22,547 nt of DNA. Origin: Flavobacteriales bacterium UBA958 (GTDB lineage: Bacteria; Bacteroidota; Bacteroidia; Flavobacteriales_D; Crocinitomicaceae). Positions 14,990-22,547 of this stretch are shown here, one piece after another. The DNA lies in assembly GCA_002293045.1 (NCBI GenBank), contig DBCM01000071.1, positions 1-22,547 of the forward strand, given 5' to 3'. The translations under genes and the position numbers were made by a program. Under the pieces are notes generated by a model. The model was given only the letters and a program-made list of their open reading frames with translations. It was not told where the DNA came from and ran no database searches. The first letter of the stretch is position 1; each line of letters opens with the position of its first letter.

Positions 14990-16003
14990 ATGCTTACCCA
15001 AGAATTGCATCGAACGGAACAATTACGTCAAATTGCTGAAAAAATTGCCCTAGAACACCAGGTTTTATCGGTACTCAAACAAGAGATTTCAAAAAAAATA
15101 GTTGGACAACAACAGCTGATTGACCGACTGCTGATTGCGTTACTATCGAATGGGCACATTTTACTGGAAGGCGTTCCCGGTTTAGCGAAAACTTTGGCTA
15201 TAAAAACACTATCTGATGCCGTTGATGGATCCTTTAGCCGAATTCAATTTACCCCAGATTTACTCCCAGCAGACCTTACAGGGACTCAAATCTATCAGCA
15301 AAAAGCTGAGAAGTTTGTGGTCAAGAAAGGTCCTGTTTTTGCTTCCTTTGTTTTAGCAGACGAAATTAATCGCGCGCCTGCCAAAGTACAAAGCGCCTTA
15401 CTTGAGGCCATGCAAGAACGACAAGTAACCATTGGAGACGAAACGTTTCCGCTGCCAAGTCCTTTTCTTGTAATGGCTACTCAAAACCCCATTGAGCAAG
15501 AAGGTACTTACCCCTTGCCTGAAGCTCAAGTAGATCGATTTATGCTCAAAGTAAGCATTGGATATCCCTCTAAATCCGAGGAATTACAAATTATCCGAAA
15601 TCACATTCAACCTGCGTTGCAACAATCGGTAAATCCAGTGATTTCCTTGGCTGAAATTGAACGGATGCGCCGCTTGGTCGAAGAAATATACATGGATGAA
15701 AAAATAGAATCCTACATCGTATCCTTGGTATTTGCCACTCGATACCCCGCAGACTACGGAATCAGCGATCTTGCTCATTATATTACATTTGGCGCATCGC
15801 CACGAGGCAGCATCAATCTTGCCGTTGCAGCGAAAGCCCACGCATTTCTGCAAGGTAGAGCCTTCGTAATTCCTGATGATGTTCAAGCCATGGCTCCAGA
15901 CGTATTAAAACATCGGATGGGACTAAGCTATGAGGCAGAAATCGCTAATCTAAAACCGGAAGATCTTATTCAACAAATTATAGCTCGCGTTGAAGTTCCA
16001 TAG
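14990..16003 (+). CDS. MoxR-family AAA+ ATPase
   Basis: A 337-residue AAA_3-type MoxR ATPase, the first gene of the operon. The family acts as a chaperone-like remodeller, usually for VWA-domain partners encoded beside it. Walker A is GVPGLAKT at 61-68, Walker B is FVLADE at 120-125, and NRAPAKVQSALLEAMQERQVT (127-147) is the MoxR signature that follows. Sensor 1 is ATQNPIEQEGTYPLPEAQ with the Asn at 166, and DRF at 182-184 is near the arginine-finger region. The C-terminal lid contains VVAAKAHA-type helices, read here as NLAVAAKAHAF, and YEAEI. There is no membrane segment, so the enzyme is cytosolic. The following DUF58 gene starts 3 nt after its stop. Confidence 0.94.
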   Translation: MLTQELHRTEQLRQIAEKIALEHQVLSVLKQEISKKIVGQQQLIDRLLIALLSNGHILLEGVPGLAKTLAIKTLSDAVDGSFSRIQFTPDLLPADLTGTQIYQQKAEKFVVKKGPVFASFVLADEINRAPAKVQSALLEAMQERQVTIGDETFPLPSPFLVMATQNPIEQEGTYPLPEAQVDRFMLKVSIGYPSKSEELQIIRNHIQPALQQSVNPVISLAEIERMRRLVEEIYMDEKIESYIVSLVFATRYPADYGISDLAHYITFGASPRGSINLAVAAKAHAFLQGRAFVIPDDVQAMAPDVLKHRMGLSYEAEIANLKPEDLIQQIIARVEVP

Positions 16004-16006
16004 TAC

Positions 16007-16876
16007 ATGAATAGAGAAGAAATCCTAAAGCGGATACGCACCATTGAAATCGCATCCAAAGGCCTGAGTAAAGACTTATATGCTGGGCAATATAAAACAG
16101 CCTTTAAAGGTCGTGGGATGTCGTTTTCAGAGGTTCGAGATTACCACTACGGCGATGAGATTCGGGCAATAGACTGGAATGTTACCGCTCGATACAATAC
16201 GCCGTATGTAAAAGTCTTCGAAGAAGAGCGCGCGTTGACGGTCATGGTATTAATCGATGTGTCTGCCTCTTTTTATTACGGCTCTGGGCCGCATTCCAAA
16301 ATTGAAAAAGCCGTTGAATTTTTAGCCACCATTGGGTTTTCTGCCCTTGCGAATAACGATAAAACAGGGGCTATCTTCTTCGCAAACGACGTTGAATGTT
16401 ACATTCCTCCTAAAAAAGGTAGAGATCACATCCTACTCATGATAGACCGATTAATTGCATTTCAACCCAAGGATACGGGCACATCCTTGAGTGCACCATT
16501 AAAAACCTTGAGACATACCCAAAAGAAACGATGTATTTGCTTCCTTGTTTCTGACTTCATTGATGACTCAGTTAACTTAGATGAATTGTCATTAACCAAA
16601 AAATATCACGATTTAATAGGTGTTAAAATCAACGATCCAAGTGAAAAGGCATTGCGAATTCCCGCCTTTTATCAAGCGATCAACCCTGAAACAAAAAGAA
16701 CGGAATGGGTCAATGGATTTTCCGCTTATGTGAAATCCATGTTTAGCTCAAGTTTTCAGGCTCATCAAGACCTTGTAAAGCAAGCACTTGAAACACGTGG
16801 GATTTCTTTAATTACCTTGAGTACGGAAGGATCTATTGCTGCACCCTTAGCTCATTTTTTTAACAAGCGGAAATGA
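16007..16876 (+). CDS. DUF58 domain-containing protein (VWA-like)
   Basis: A 289-residue soluble DUF58 protein, a regular partner of MoxR ATPases. The DUF58 signature is at 46-76: YHYGDEIRAIDWNVTARYNTP followed by VKVFEEER. A VWA-like metal-ion site is formed by DVSAS (84-88), with the later GTSLSAPL and FLVSDFID contributing the Thr and Asp positions. There is no signal peptide or membrane helix, so it likely sits on the cytoplasmic side with MoxR. The start is 3 nt after moxR and its stop overlaps the next ATG by 4 nt (ATGA). Members are sometimes named YeaD-like; their biochemical role is not established. Confidence 0.92.
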   Translation: MNREEILKRIRTIEIASKGLSKDLYAGQYKTAFKGRGMSFSEVRDYHYGDEIRAIDWNVTARYNTPYVKVFEEERALTVMVLIDVSASFYYGSGPHSKIEKAVEFLATIGFSALANNDKTGAIFFANDVECYIPPKKGRDHILLMIDRLIAFQPKDTGTSLSAPLKTLRHTQKKRCICFLVSDFIDDSVNLDELSLTKKYHDLIGVKINDPSEKALRIPAFYQAINPETKRTEWVNGFSAYVKSMFSSSFQAHQDLVKQALETRGISLITLSTEGSIAAPLAHFFNKRK

Positions 16877-17817
16877 ACCGAAGGCTCTTATATCTTCTAT
16901 TAACTCATTGGATTCTTAGCATACATGCCCAAGAACCTCTCACCTACATTTCTACTAAAGAAATCAGCGTTGGTTCATTGCTGGAGGTACAATACGACCT
17001 TGTAATTCCCGAAGGCCAAGTCCTAAGCTTTACCCCTCCAAACCGTTTTTTTCCGTGTAAGCGTATCGCCTCCCAATCCAACCTCAAAGGAAGTGAATTC
17101 ACTGAACTTGAAATATTTAGCTATTCAGATACCACTTTTAAAGTGGGTGCTGTAACGCATTGGAAAGCGAATTTTAGCCTAATTCCGTGGGATACGGGAA
17201 TGTTGGTGCTTCAACCACTCCCCTACATGCTCAATGATCGCATGGGTTATTTCAGTTCAATTCTTGTTCAATCCTCTTTTGTAGCCGCTAAAAAAGGCAT
17301 TCGTATTTACGACATCGAAGAATCCGTCACTCCTTTGAATAAAGAATTTGTGTTTTCTGAATTCATCAACAGATACGGATGGATTCCCCTGCTCATCGTG
17401 CTTATTGTTGTTGGAATTCTTCTCTACAAAAAATTCAAACGCACGGCTCCTGCAGCACCCATTTCATTAACGCTTAAGGAACAAACGCTGCTGTCCATTG
17501 ATAAACTTGCAGAAAAAAAACAATGGGAAACTGATCAAAAAACACATTACACCGAGCTTAGTTTTATCTTGCGATGGTACTTGTCGGCCAGATACCACAT
17601 TAACCTCCTTGAGCGAACATCGTTCGAAACCATGCTGCTGCTGCGTGGGTTGTCGCTTGACGAGTATCTTCAAACAATCATTGCCCGCGTGCTTACAGAA
17701 TCTGATTCCGTGAAGTTTGCATCCAATAGCCTTTCGGAGCAAGAACACTTGGTTTTAATCGAACAACTGAAGGAGATAATCCAAATAAGTAGCCCCATAG
17801 ATACATCGCATGTTTAA
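16873..17817 (+). CDS. signal-anchored Bat-operon membrane protein, DUF4381/BatD-like architecture
   Basis: The 314-residue product has a signal peptide (1-20, ending IHAQ), a periplasmic beta-rich domain (about 21-165), one membrane helix at 168-187 (including WIPLLIVLIVVGILLYKK) and a cytoplasmic helical domain (about 195-310). The last includes KLAEKKQWETDQKTHYTEL and FILRWYLSARYHINLLERTS, which recall DUF4381, a small membrane partner found in many MoxR-VWA operons. The same order (signal, beta domain, helix, helical tail) is seen in BatD, so it may be a compact paralogue. I do not recognise a catalytic motif. It overlaps DUF58 by 4 nt and batA by 8 nt, so its place in the operon is firm although its function is not. 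Confidence 0.75.
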   Translation: MNRRLLYLLLTHWILSIHAQEPLTYISTKEISVGSLLEVQYDLVIPEGQVLSFTPPNRFFPCKRIASQSNLKGSEFTELEIFSYSDTTFKVGAVTHWKANFSLIPWDTGMLVLQPLPYMLNDRMGYFSSILVQSSFVAAKKGIRIYDIEESVTPLNKEFVFSEFINRYGWIPLLIVLIVVGILLYKKFKRTAPAAPISLTLKEQTLLSIDKLAEKKQWETDQKTHYTELSFILRWYLSARYHINLLERTSFETMLLLRGLSLDEYLQTIIARVLTESDSVKFASNSLSEQEHLVLIEQLKEIIQISSPIDTSHV

Positions 17818-18847
17818 TCGTTGGAATTTACAGTTTAACCATTATGAGTTTTTAGAGCCAATCTGGTTTTGGGGACTTCTTGTAATTCCAATGGTCAGTA
17901 TTCTGTTGTTTCGCTTAGACCGTCGGAGAACGGGTGATTGGAAAATTAACAGCACGAACCCGCTGCTGCCTCCAACAAAAATAAATATTCTCGCACTTTT
18001 CCGATCCATATTCATTCAACTACCCGCAGCAATTCTGGCCTTATTAATTATTGCGATGGCGAAACCCTATTCATGGCAAGAAAGTGAACAAAAACATGAA
18101 GAAAACAAATATGGAATTGACATTATAATCGCCTTAGACGTTTCAATGTCCATGTATGCGACGGATTTCGAACCCAATCGATTGGAAGCCGCGAAAGAGG
18201 TGGCTACTTCGTTTATTAATGGAAGAAACGGTGATAAGATTGGCTTGGTTCAATATGCCGGCGAGGCCTTTACCAGCTGTCCTCCCACCCTTGACTACCC
18301 CATACTGATAGAACAACTCAACAAGGCAGACGGAATCGAAATGGAACCGGGCACCGCCATTGGTATAGGGTTGGGTACTTCCGTAGTTCAATTGCGAAAC
18401 AATGCCCTTAAATCCAAAGTAATTATTTTACTTACCGATGGCAGTAATAATTCAGGGGATATAAGTCCAGAAGAGGCGGCGTTACTCGCCAAAGAGAAGG
18501 GAATCTGTGTGTACACGATTGGGATTGGAAGCAATGGGATGGCCTCAACCCCGGTAATGACCCCCACGGGTATGATCTATCAAAATATGCCCGTTGAAAT
18601 CGATGAGCAAACGCTAACGCAAATTGCAACCACGACCGGTGGAATGTATTTCCGTGCGGAGGATAAAAAGGGACTTGAAGACATATATGAGGAGATCGAA
18701 TTAATGGAAAAAAGAAAAATAACGCATAAAGTCGTTCAAGCGGATCCTCCGCCAACACCGCATGCATTCTTGAATTGGGCCTTTGTTTTATTCATGCTGT
18801 ATATGCTAATTAAAACTGTGCTGTTCTTACCTCAACCCCACGAATAA
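17810..18847 (+). CDS. batA: BatA, VWA-domain membrane protein
   Basis: A 345-residue aerotolerance-operon protein. It has membrane segments near the N-terminus (about 18-36 and 66-84) and one near the C-terminus (about 318-338), flanking a VWA domain at about 103-300. The metal-ion-dependent adhesion site is complete: DVSMS at 110-114, T182 in EPGTAIG and D210 in LLTDGS. The domain would lie on the periplasmic or cytoplasmic face depending on how the first two helices fold; periplasmic display is usual for this family but not readable here. Bat proteins are linked to oxygen tolerance in Bacteroides and to oxidative stress in Leptospira; the biochemical role is unsettled. The start ATG lies inside the previous gene (8-nt overlap) and batB follows after 4 nt. 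Confidence 0.9.
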   Translation: MFNRWNLQFNHYEFLEPIWFWGLLVIPMVSILLFRLDRRRTGDWKINSTNPLLPPTKINILALFRSIFIQLPAAILALLIIAMAKPYSWQESEQKHEENKYGIDIIIALDVSMSMYATDFEPNRLEAAKEVATSFINGRNGDKIGLVQYAGEAFTSCPPTLDYPILIEQLNKADGIEMEPGTAIGIGLGTSVVQLRNNALKSKVIILLTDGSNNSGDISPEEAALLAKEKGICVYTIGIGSNGMASTPVMTPTGMIYQNMPVEIDEQTLTQIATTTGGMYFRAEDKKGLEDIYEEIELMEKRKITHKVVQADPPPTPHAFLNWAFVLFMLYMLIKTVLFLPQPHE

Positions 18848-18851
18848 TTCT

Positions 18852-19952
18852 GTGAAATCAAATAAATACATACCATACTATTTATTTTCCTTAGGGATCA
18901 TTGGAGCAATACTCTTCGCGCTAAACGTTGCATTGAGCGCCTACGGTGACCTTAAGTCTGCCTTGATTTTCACCAAACCCAGTTATCTGAATTGGTTATT
19001 AGTAATTCCGGTGTTCTACCTGTTATCCTATCGGAACCAATTGAGAAAAGTAAGCTTAGACCAGCAATTTGGAAGCCCGAATTTCGGAAAAAAACAGTCC
19101 ATTATTTCATCCATCGTGGCACATTTTTTACTCATGCTAAGCTTGTCGTTTGTGATTATCGCCTTGGCGCAACCGGTTTTTGGGAAGAAAAAAGTATCGG
19201 GAATTTCCAAAAATATGGAAATCGCGATATGTTTAGACGTCTCTAACTCTATGAATGTGCGTGACATTCAGGGGGAATCTCGCCTAGAAGTCGCCAAACG
19301 AACCATCAACGGACTGATCAACCAGCTTTCAGGCGAGAAAATTGGCTTGTGCGTTTTTGCAGGAAATGCCATGGTGCAACTGCCTCTTACCTCCGATTAT
19401 TCCACCGCCCAACTATTTACGGAAGAAATACAAAGCACCTTCATTTCAAACCAAGGAACCAACATTGTTGAAGCACTAGAAACTGGCGTATTAATGTTTA
19501 CGAAAACGAACGATCCTAAGTGCATTGTAATGATAACGGATGGAGAAGATCATGAAAAACAATCCAGTGAGATATACAACTTCATACGCGAACAACAAAT
19601 CGCATTTTATGGCATTGGCATCGGAACTACTTCGGGTGGTCCAATCCCAGAAGACCCCACGGATCCAAATACCTATAATAAGCGAGACGCCAATGGATTC
19701 ACAGTACATTCGAAACTAAATCCGGAATATATCAAGCAGTTAGCAAATACCTTGAATGGAACAGCCATAATTACCAGTGAAGCCTATCCAGATTTGAATG
19801 CGATATTAACAGAAATTAACCGCGCCAAATCAACAAAATCACGAAATTTGGACTTTGAAATCAAGGCTAGTATTTACGAATATGCCGTACTACTTGCACT
19901 GCTTTCGATGGTATGTTGGATGTTAATACAGGGAATAAAAAGGAATGGGTAA
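18852..19952 (+). CDS. batB: BatB, VWA-domain membrane protein
   Basis: The 366-residue paralogue of BatA. It opens with GTG, the only start near the end of batA, and begins VKSNKYIPYY. Membrane segments are at about 9-30, 45-60 and 88-108, with a C-terminal one at about 344-362. The VWA metal site is DVSNS (129-133), T203 in NQGTNIVEA and D230 in ITDGED. A proline- and glycine-rich loop follows (about 255-280), typical of BatB. It lies 4 nt after batA and overlaps batC by 8 nt. It presumably forms a heteromer with BatA, but that is inferred from family knowledge and gene order. Confidence 0.9.
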   Translation: MKSNKYIPYYLFSLGIIGAILFALNVALSAYGDLKSALIFTKPSYLNWLLVIPVFYLLSYRNQLRKVSLDQQFGSPNFGKKQSIISSIVAHFLLMLSLSFVIIALAQPVFGKKKVSGISKNMEIAICLDVSNSMNVRDIQGESRLEVAKRTINGLINQLSGEKIGLCVFAGNAMVQLPLTSDYSTAQLFTEEIQSTFISNQGTNIVEALETGVLMFTKTNDPKCIVMITDGEDHEKQSSEIYNFIREQQIAFYGIGIGTTSGGPIPEDPTDPNTYNKRDANGFTVHSKLNPEYIKQLANTLNGTAIITSEAYPDLNAILTEINRAKSTKSRNLDFEIKASIYEYAVLLALLSMVCWMLIQGIKRNG

Positions 19953-20643
19953 GCGATTTTTATTACTATTTATTGGCACGATTGGGCACATGGTATTCGC
20001 ACAACAATGGGTAGACTCGATCCAGGCTGCGCGTGAAGCTTACCATAAAAAAGAGTACAGCACAGCAGAACGTATATACCGCACTCATTACAAAAAAGCA
20101 AAAGCTAAAGGAGGGATCGATGAGGAGCTGGCACAAACCGAGTATCGACAACGCAATTTTAAAGGGGCTATTGAATATTATCAGAAAACCTTAAAAACCT
20201 CAAAAAAAAGCACTGAAAAAGGGCGCATCAAACACAACCTAGGCAATGCATATTTCGAAGCCGGGGATTACCCCAAAGCGATTGAATCGTACAAAGATGC
20301 ACTTCGCTTAAATCCAAGCAATGAAAAAACGCGATATAACTTGAGTGAAGCGATACGACGTCAACAAAATAAACAACAAAAGACTCGCAACCAACCCCCT
20401 AAAACTCCCAAAAATAAACCGAAACGAGATCCTTCCAACCCGGCCAACAACAATTCCAAAAAAGACAAAAAGAATAATTCAGGTGAATCGCGGTCTGGAC
20501 AATCCAATTCAAGTAAACTTCACCGAAAAGATGTGGATCGTAAACTGGATGAACTCGCTAAAAAAGAAGGTGAAACTCGACGGAAAATGAACCGTAATAG
20601 CGGAAAAAAACAGGTAGAAAATACATCGACTAAAGATTGGTAA
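19945..20643 (+). CDS. batC: BatC, TPR protein
   Basis: A 232-residue secreted TPR protein. The signal peptide is 1-20 (ending MVFAQ). Two or three tetratricopeptide repeats lie between about 24 and 135; the best is HNLGNAYFEAGDYPKAIESY (97-116) with ALRLNP after it. From about residue 137 to the end the chain becomes extremely basic and polar (Lys, Asn, Gln, Arg, Ser), with no membrane helix. This is likely a disordered tail, perhaps for wall or partner binding. TPR proteins in bat operons are thought to scaffold the BatA/BatB/BatD complex. The ATG lies inside batB (8-nt overlap). Confidence 0.85.
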   Translation: MGKRFLLLFIGTIGHMVFAQQWVDSIQAAREAYHKKEYSTAERIYRTHYKKAKAKGGIDEELAQTEYRQRNFKGAIEYYQKTLKTSKKSTEKGRIKHNLGNAYFEAGDYPKAIESYKDALRLNPSNEKTRYNLSEAIRRQQNKQQKTRNQPPKTPKNKPKRDPSNPANNNSKKDKKNNSGESRSGQSNSSKLHRKDVDRKLDELAKKEGETRRKMNRNSGKKQVENTSTKDW

Positions 20644-22331
20644 TGGAAAAACTCTACGCACTTTTATTGTTTTCAATCGCTTATCTAGTCCATGCGCAAA
20701 AGCCCATGGTTAAACTCGAGGTTGATCAACTCAAAATCACCCTTGGAAACGAGTTAATTATTACGGTAAAATCAAACATTGAAGGTGAAATCACCATTGA
20801 CTTTCCTGCTGAATTTGTACGTGGATACAACGTAATGAGTGGTATGGAGCAAGTGGTAGATTACAATACTGGAGCCGTAAATACAATCAGCTATTATTCT
20901 CAAAACGGAAGCTTCAAGAAGACCGGTAATTTTGTGGTTGGGCCTGCCTACATTAAACGTGGAAAACATGTATACAAATCAAATGTTGTTCAAGTATCCG
21001 TTCAAAAAGAGCGTATAGATCAGGGAAACGGAAGCGTTACTGCCAAGCAACTTAAACAACTGGCATTTGGAACCATTGAAGTGAATAAATACTCCGTGTA
21101 CGAAGGAGAGCCACTGATCATACAATCGAAAGTATATTCCCGCTTTGCACCCACGAGCATCGAGGATTACCAATCCTACAAGATTGACCAGGGTGTTGAA
21201 AAATATAGCCTTGAACAAGCTCAAAACCTGACAGCACGCAAAGAAATTGTTAAAGGTGTTGAAATGTATGCCGTTACTACCGACAAAAACCTGATTTTTC
21301 CGAGCGGAAATGGAAATTTACAAATCAACCCGTTCAAATTAGTTTTAAGGCAGAATTATGATGGCTTAGCAGTAGTGTCTACCGGAACCACAATCACTGT
21401 TAAATCACTACCCGACGATGCTCCCCGCTCATTTATTGGGTTTGTAGGAACCTTGGATGCGAAATGTAAATACAGCGGTTCTTGCGACAAGAAAGGAGAT
21501 GTATTAACGCTTGAAGTTGTATTATCAGGTAAAGGAAACCTACACAACGTAGAGACCCCAGTGTTAGACTTGAGCCAAGGATTAATACAGTTTGGAAAAC
21601 CTTCCGTTGCTGAAGAATTCACCTTTGGTCCACAAGGTGCCGATGGCAAGGTGATATACACCTATCGATTACAGGCGACCAATCCTTCCGAAAAATCCAT
21701 TAAGCCCCTCGAAATCTCGTATTTCAATCCTGAAAAAGCAGCGTATGTAACGTTGCGTTTAGAAGGATTTAAATCCACCGAAATTCAACCGAATAAGCCC
21801 ATCAAAAAACAAGGAACCACCACTGTGATTCCATCTGAAAAATCCAATAACAAAATTCAAGAACCGTCCAATCAGGATAACACCATCCTATGGGGGGTGC
21901 TTTCATTAGCAGCCGTTGTATTGTTGGGGGCGGTTGGGTTGTTTTACTATCGCCAAAAACCACAACCTGTAGTTAACAAATCGGCAACGAACACAGAAAC
22001 TTCACCCAAGATTTCTTTACCAACCGTAAACGAACTCGAACAACAATTTAACCTAGCCATGGAATCCGGAGACCTCAATCGCCTGGAATCCGTCCTGTTT
22101 ACGATTTTAGCCATGGCATTTAAGGAAAATCCTGCGACTCAACACAAGGGTCTACTATTGGATCTTTTACGCGCACGAAACGAAGGCGATTACGAAATGC
22201 TTCAAACCTGGTACCTGAAGAATCAACAGGTGAAATACGGGATTAATGCAGAGGCTTTAGATCAAAAAGAATGGTTAGCAGAAGGAGCATCGATATACAC
22301 ACATCTTAAGGGACATTACTTAACTTCGTAA
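20643..22331 (+). CDS. batD: BatD, oxygen tolerance protein
   Basis: A 562-residue product from the ATG at 20643, which overlaps the batC stop by one base (TAATG); a TTG two codons upstream is less likely. A signal peptide (about 1-18, ending VHAQ) is followed by a long beta-rich periplasmic region with the BatD landmarks: ITLGNELIITV, GFVGTLDAK and EPLIIQSKVY. One membrane helix lies at about 414-436 (LWGVLSLAAVVLLGAVGLFYY) and a cytoplasmic helical tail of about 125 residues ends the chain, beginning NELEQQFNLAMESGD. A C-X5-C pair (residues 275 and 281, KCKYSGSC) stands out in the periplasmic part. No BatE gene follows. The last 16 bases overlap the rnz 3' end on the other strand. Confidence 0.9.
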   Translation: MEKLYALLLFSIAYLVHAQKPMVKLEVDQLKITLGNELIITVKSNIEGEITIDFPAEFVRGYNVMSGMEQVVDYNTGAVNTISYYSQNGSFKKTGNFVVGPAYIKRGKHVYKSNVVQVSVQKERIDQGNGSVTAKQLKQLAFGTIEVNKYSVYEGEPLIIQSKVYSRFAPTSIEDYQSYKIDQGVEKYSLEQAQNLTARKEIVKGVEMYAVTTDKNLIFPSGNGNLQINPFKLVLRQNYDGLAVVSTGTTITVKSLPDDAPRSFIGFVGTLDAKCKYSGSCDKKGDVLTLEVVLSGKGNLHNVETPVLDLSQGLIQFGKPSVAEEFTFGPQGADGKVIYTYRLQATNPSEKSIKPLEISYFNPEKAAYVTLRLEGFKSTEIQPNKPIKKQGTTTVIPSEKSNNKIQEPSNQDNTILWGVLSLAAVVLLGAVGLFYYRQKPQPVVNKSATNTETSPKISLPTVNELEQQFNLAMESGDLNRLESVLFTILAMAFKENPATQHKGLLLDLLRARNEGDYEMLQTWYLKNQQVKYGINAEALDQKEWLAEGASIYTHLKGHYLTS

Positions 22332-22547
22332 ACTTCGCCGTCCTGAACCGCTTCTACGTGTTGAAAAATCTCCATGGCCTCATTCACATGCCCTATGGTA
22401 TCTCCGTATCTGGAGGAAAAATGACCGAGTAATAACTTTTTGGCACTGCTAGCAACCGCCATCACGGCAGCATCCTTGGCTGTTGAGTGAAATGTCTGTT
22501 CCGCACGCTCTTTACGATCGATCAGGAAGGTTGCTTCATGGTACAAG
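22316..22547 (-). CDS. rnz: ribonuclease Z, C-terminal part (continues beyond the right edge)
   Basis: Only the last 76 or so codons are in the window, read leftwards. The motif YHEATFL at the window edge, HSTAKDAAVMA a little later, and GHFSSRY are the C-terminal metallo-beta-lactamase signatures of RNase Z/ElaC, and the chain ends EAVQDGEVYEVK. The enzyme removes 3' trailers from tRNA precursors using two zinc ions; the second metal-binding histidine of the HFSSRY block is present. The N-terminal HxHxDH site lies outside the window, so completeness cannot be judged. The 3' end overlaps batD by 16 bases with no terminator between them. The TTG codon at the edge is an internal leucine, not a start. 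Confidence 0.92.
   Translation of the reverse strand, partial: LYHEATFLIDRKERAEQTFHSTAKDAAVMAVASSAKKLLLGHFSSRYGDTIGHVNEAMEIFQHVEAVQDGEVYEVK

Noticed and set aside
20637..20642. TTG start for batD
   Set aside because: The ATG at 20643 overlaps the batC stop as TAATG, a common coupled arrangement, and leaves the signal peptide intact.

Overview
The window looks like a chromosomal housekeeping segment from a Bacteroidota genome, most likely Flavobacteriales or a close relative. I base this on the gene content (a short primary sigma factor without region 1.1, and a MoxR/DUF58/Bat operon), on signal peptides that repeatedly end in 'AQ' or 'SQ', on the general lack of Shine-Dalgarno sequences, and on recurrent TAnnTTTG boxes just upstream of start codons, which is the -7 promoter element of this phylum. 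I cannot name a genus from sequence alone.

Layout. Bases 1-164 hold one full copy, plus the start of a second, of a roughly 140-bp structured intergenic repeat ending in a terminator-like hairpin. Next come a small secreted six-repeat YKSDA protein (232-564), an L,D-transpeptidase (611-1069) and a secreted protein of unknown function (1129-1755). These are followed by ftsK (1841-4381) and a secreted M14 zinc carboxypeptidase with a C-terminal amidotransferase-like domain (4424-6859). A plus-strand run then carries an FKBP-type prolyl isomerase lipoprotein, a DUF4249-like lipoprotein and priA (6916-11456). It meets, tail to tail, a minus-strand pair: rpoD and trpS (11453-13395). Diverging from trpS are plsC and gatC (13467-14534), which run tail to tail into a small zinc-ribbon gene (14531-14893, minus). 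The last third (14990-22331) is a seven-gene operon: moxR, a DUF58 protein, a BatD-like membrane protein, batA, batB, batC and batD. It overlaps the 3' end of rnz (RNase Z), which enters from the right on the minus strand.

How the genes work together. The Bat operon is the clearest functional unit. It pairs a MoxR AAA+ ATPase with three von Willebrand factor A-type proteins, a TPR protein and two signal-peptide/beta-domain/membrane-anchor proteins. Neighbouring genes overlap or lie within 4 nt, so they are almost certainly co-transcribed and probably form an envelope complex; its biochemical role is not settled. The rest covers chromosome partition (ftsK), replication restart (priA), transcription (rpoD), translation and tRNA work (trpS, gatC, rnz), lipid synthesis (plsC) and envelope or secreted functions. 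I see no tRNA, rRNA, CRISPR array, transposase or defence locus, and no stretch over 300 bases without a gene. I did not find a convincing wholly new system. The best leads are the repeat element at the left edge, the YKSDA repeat protein, the apparently leaderless promoters, the three overlapping convergent gene pairs and the uncharacterised member of the Bat operon.
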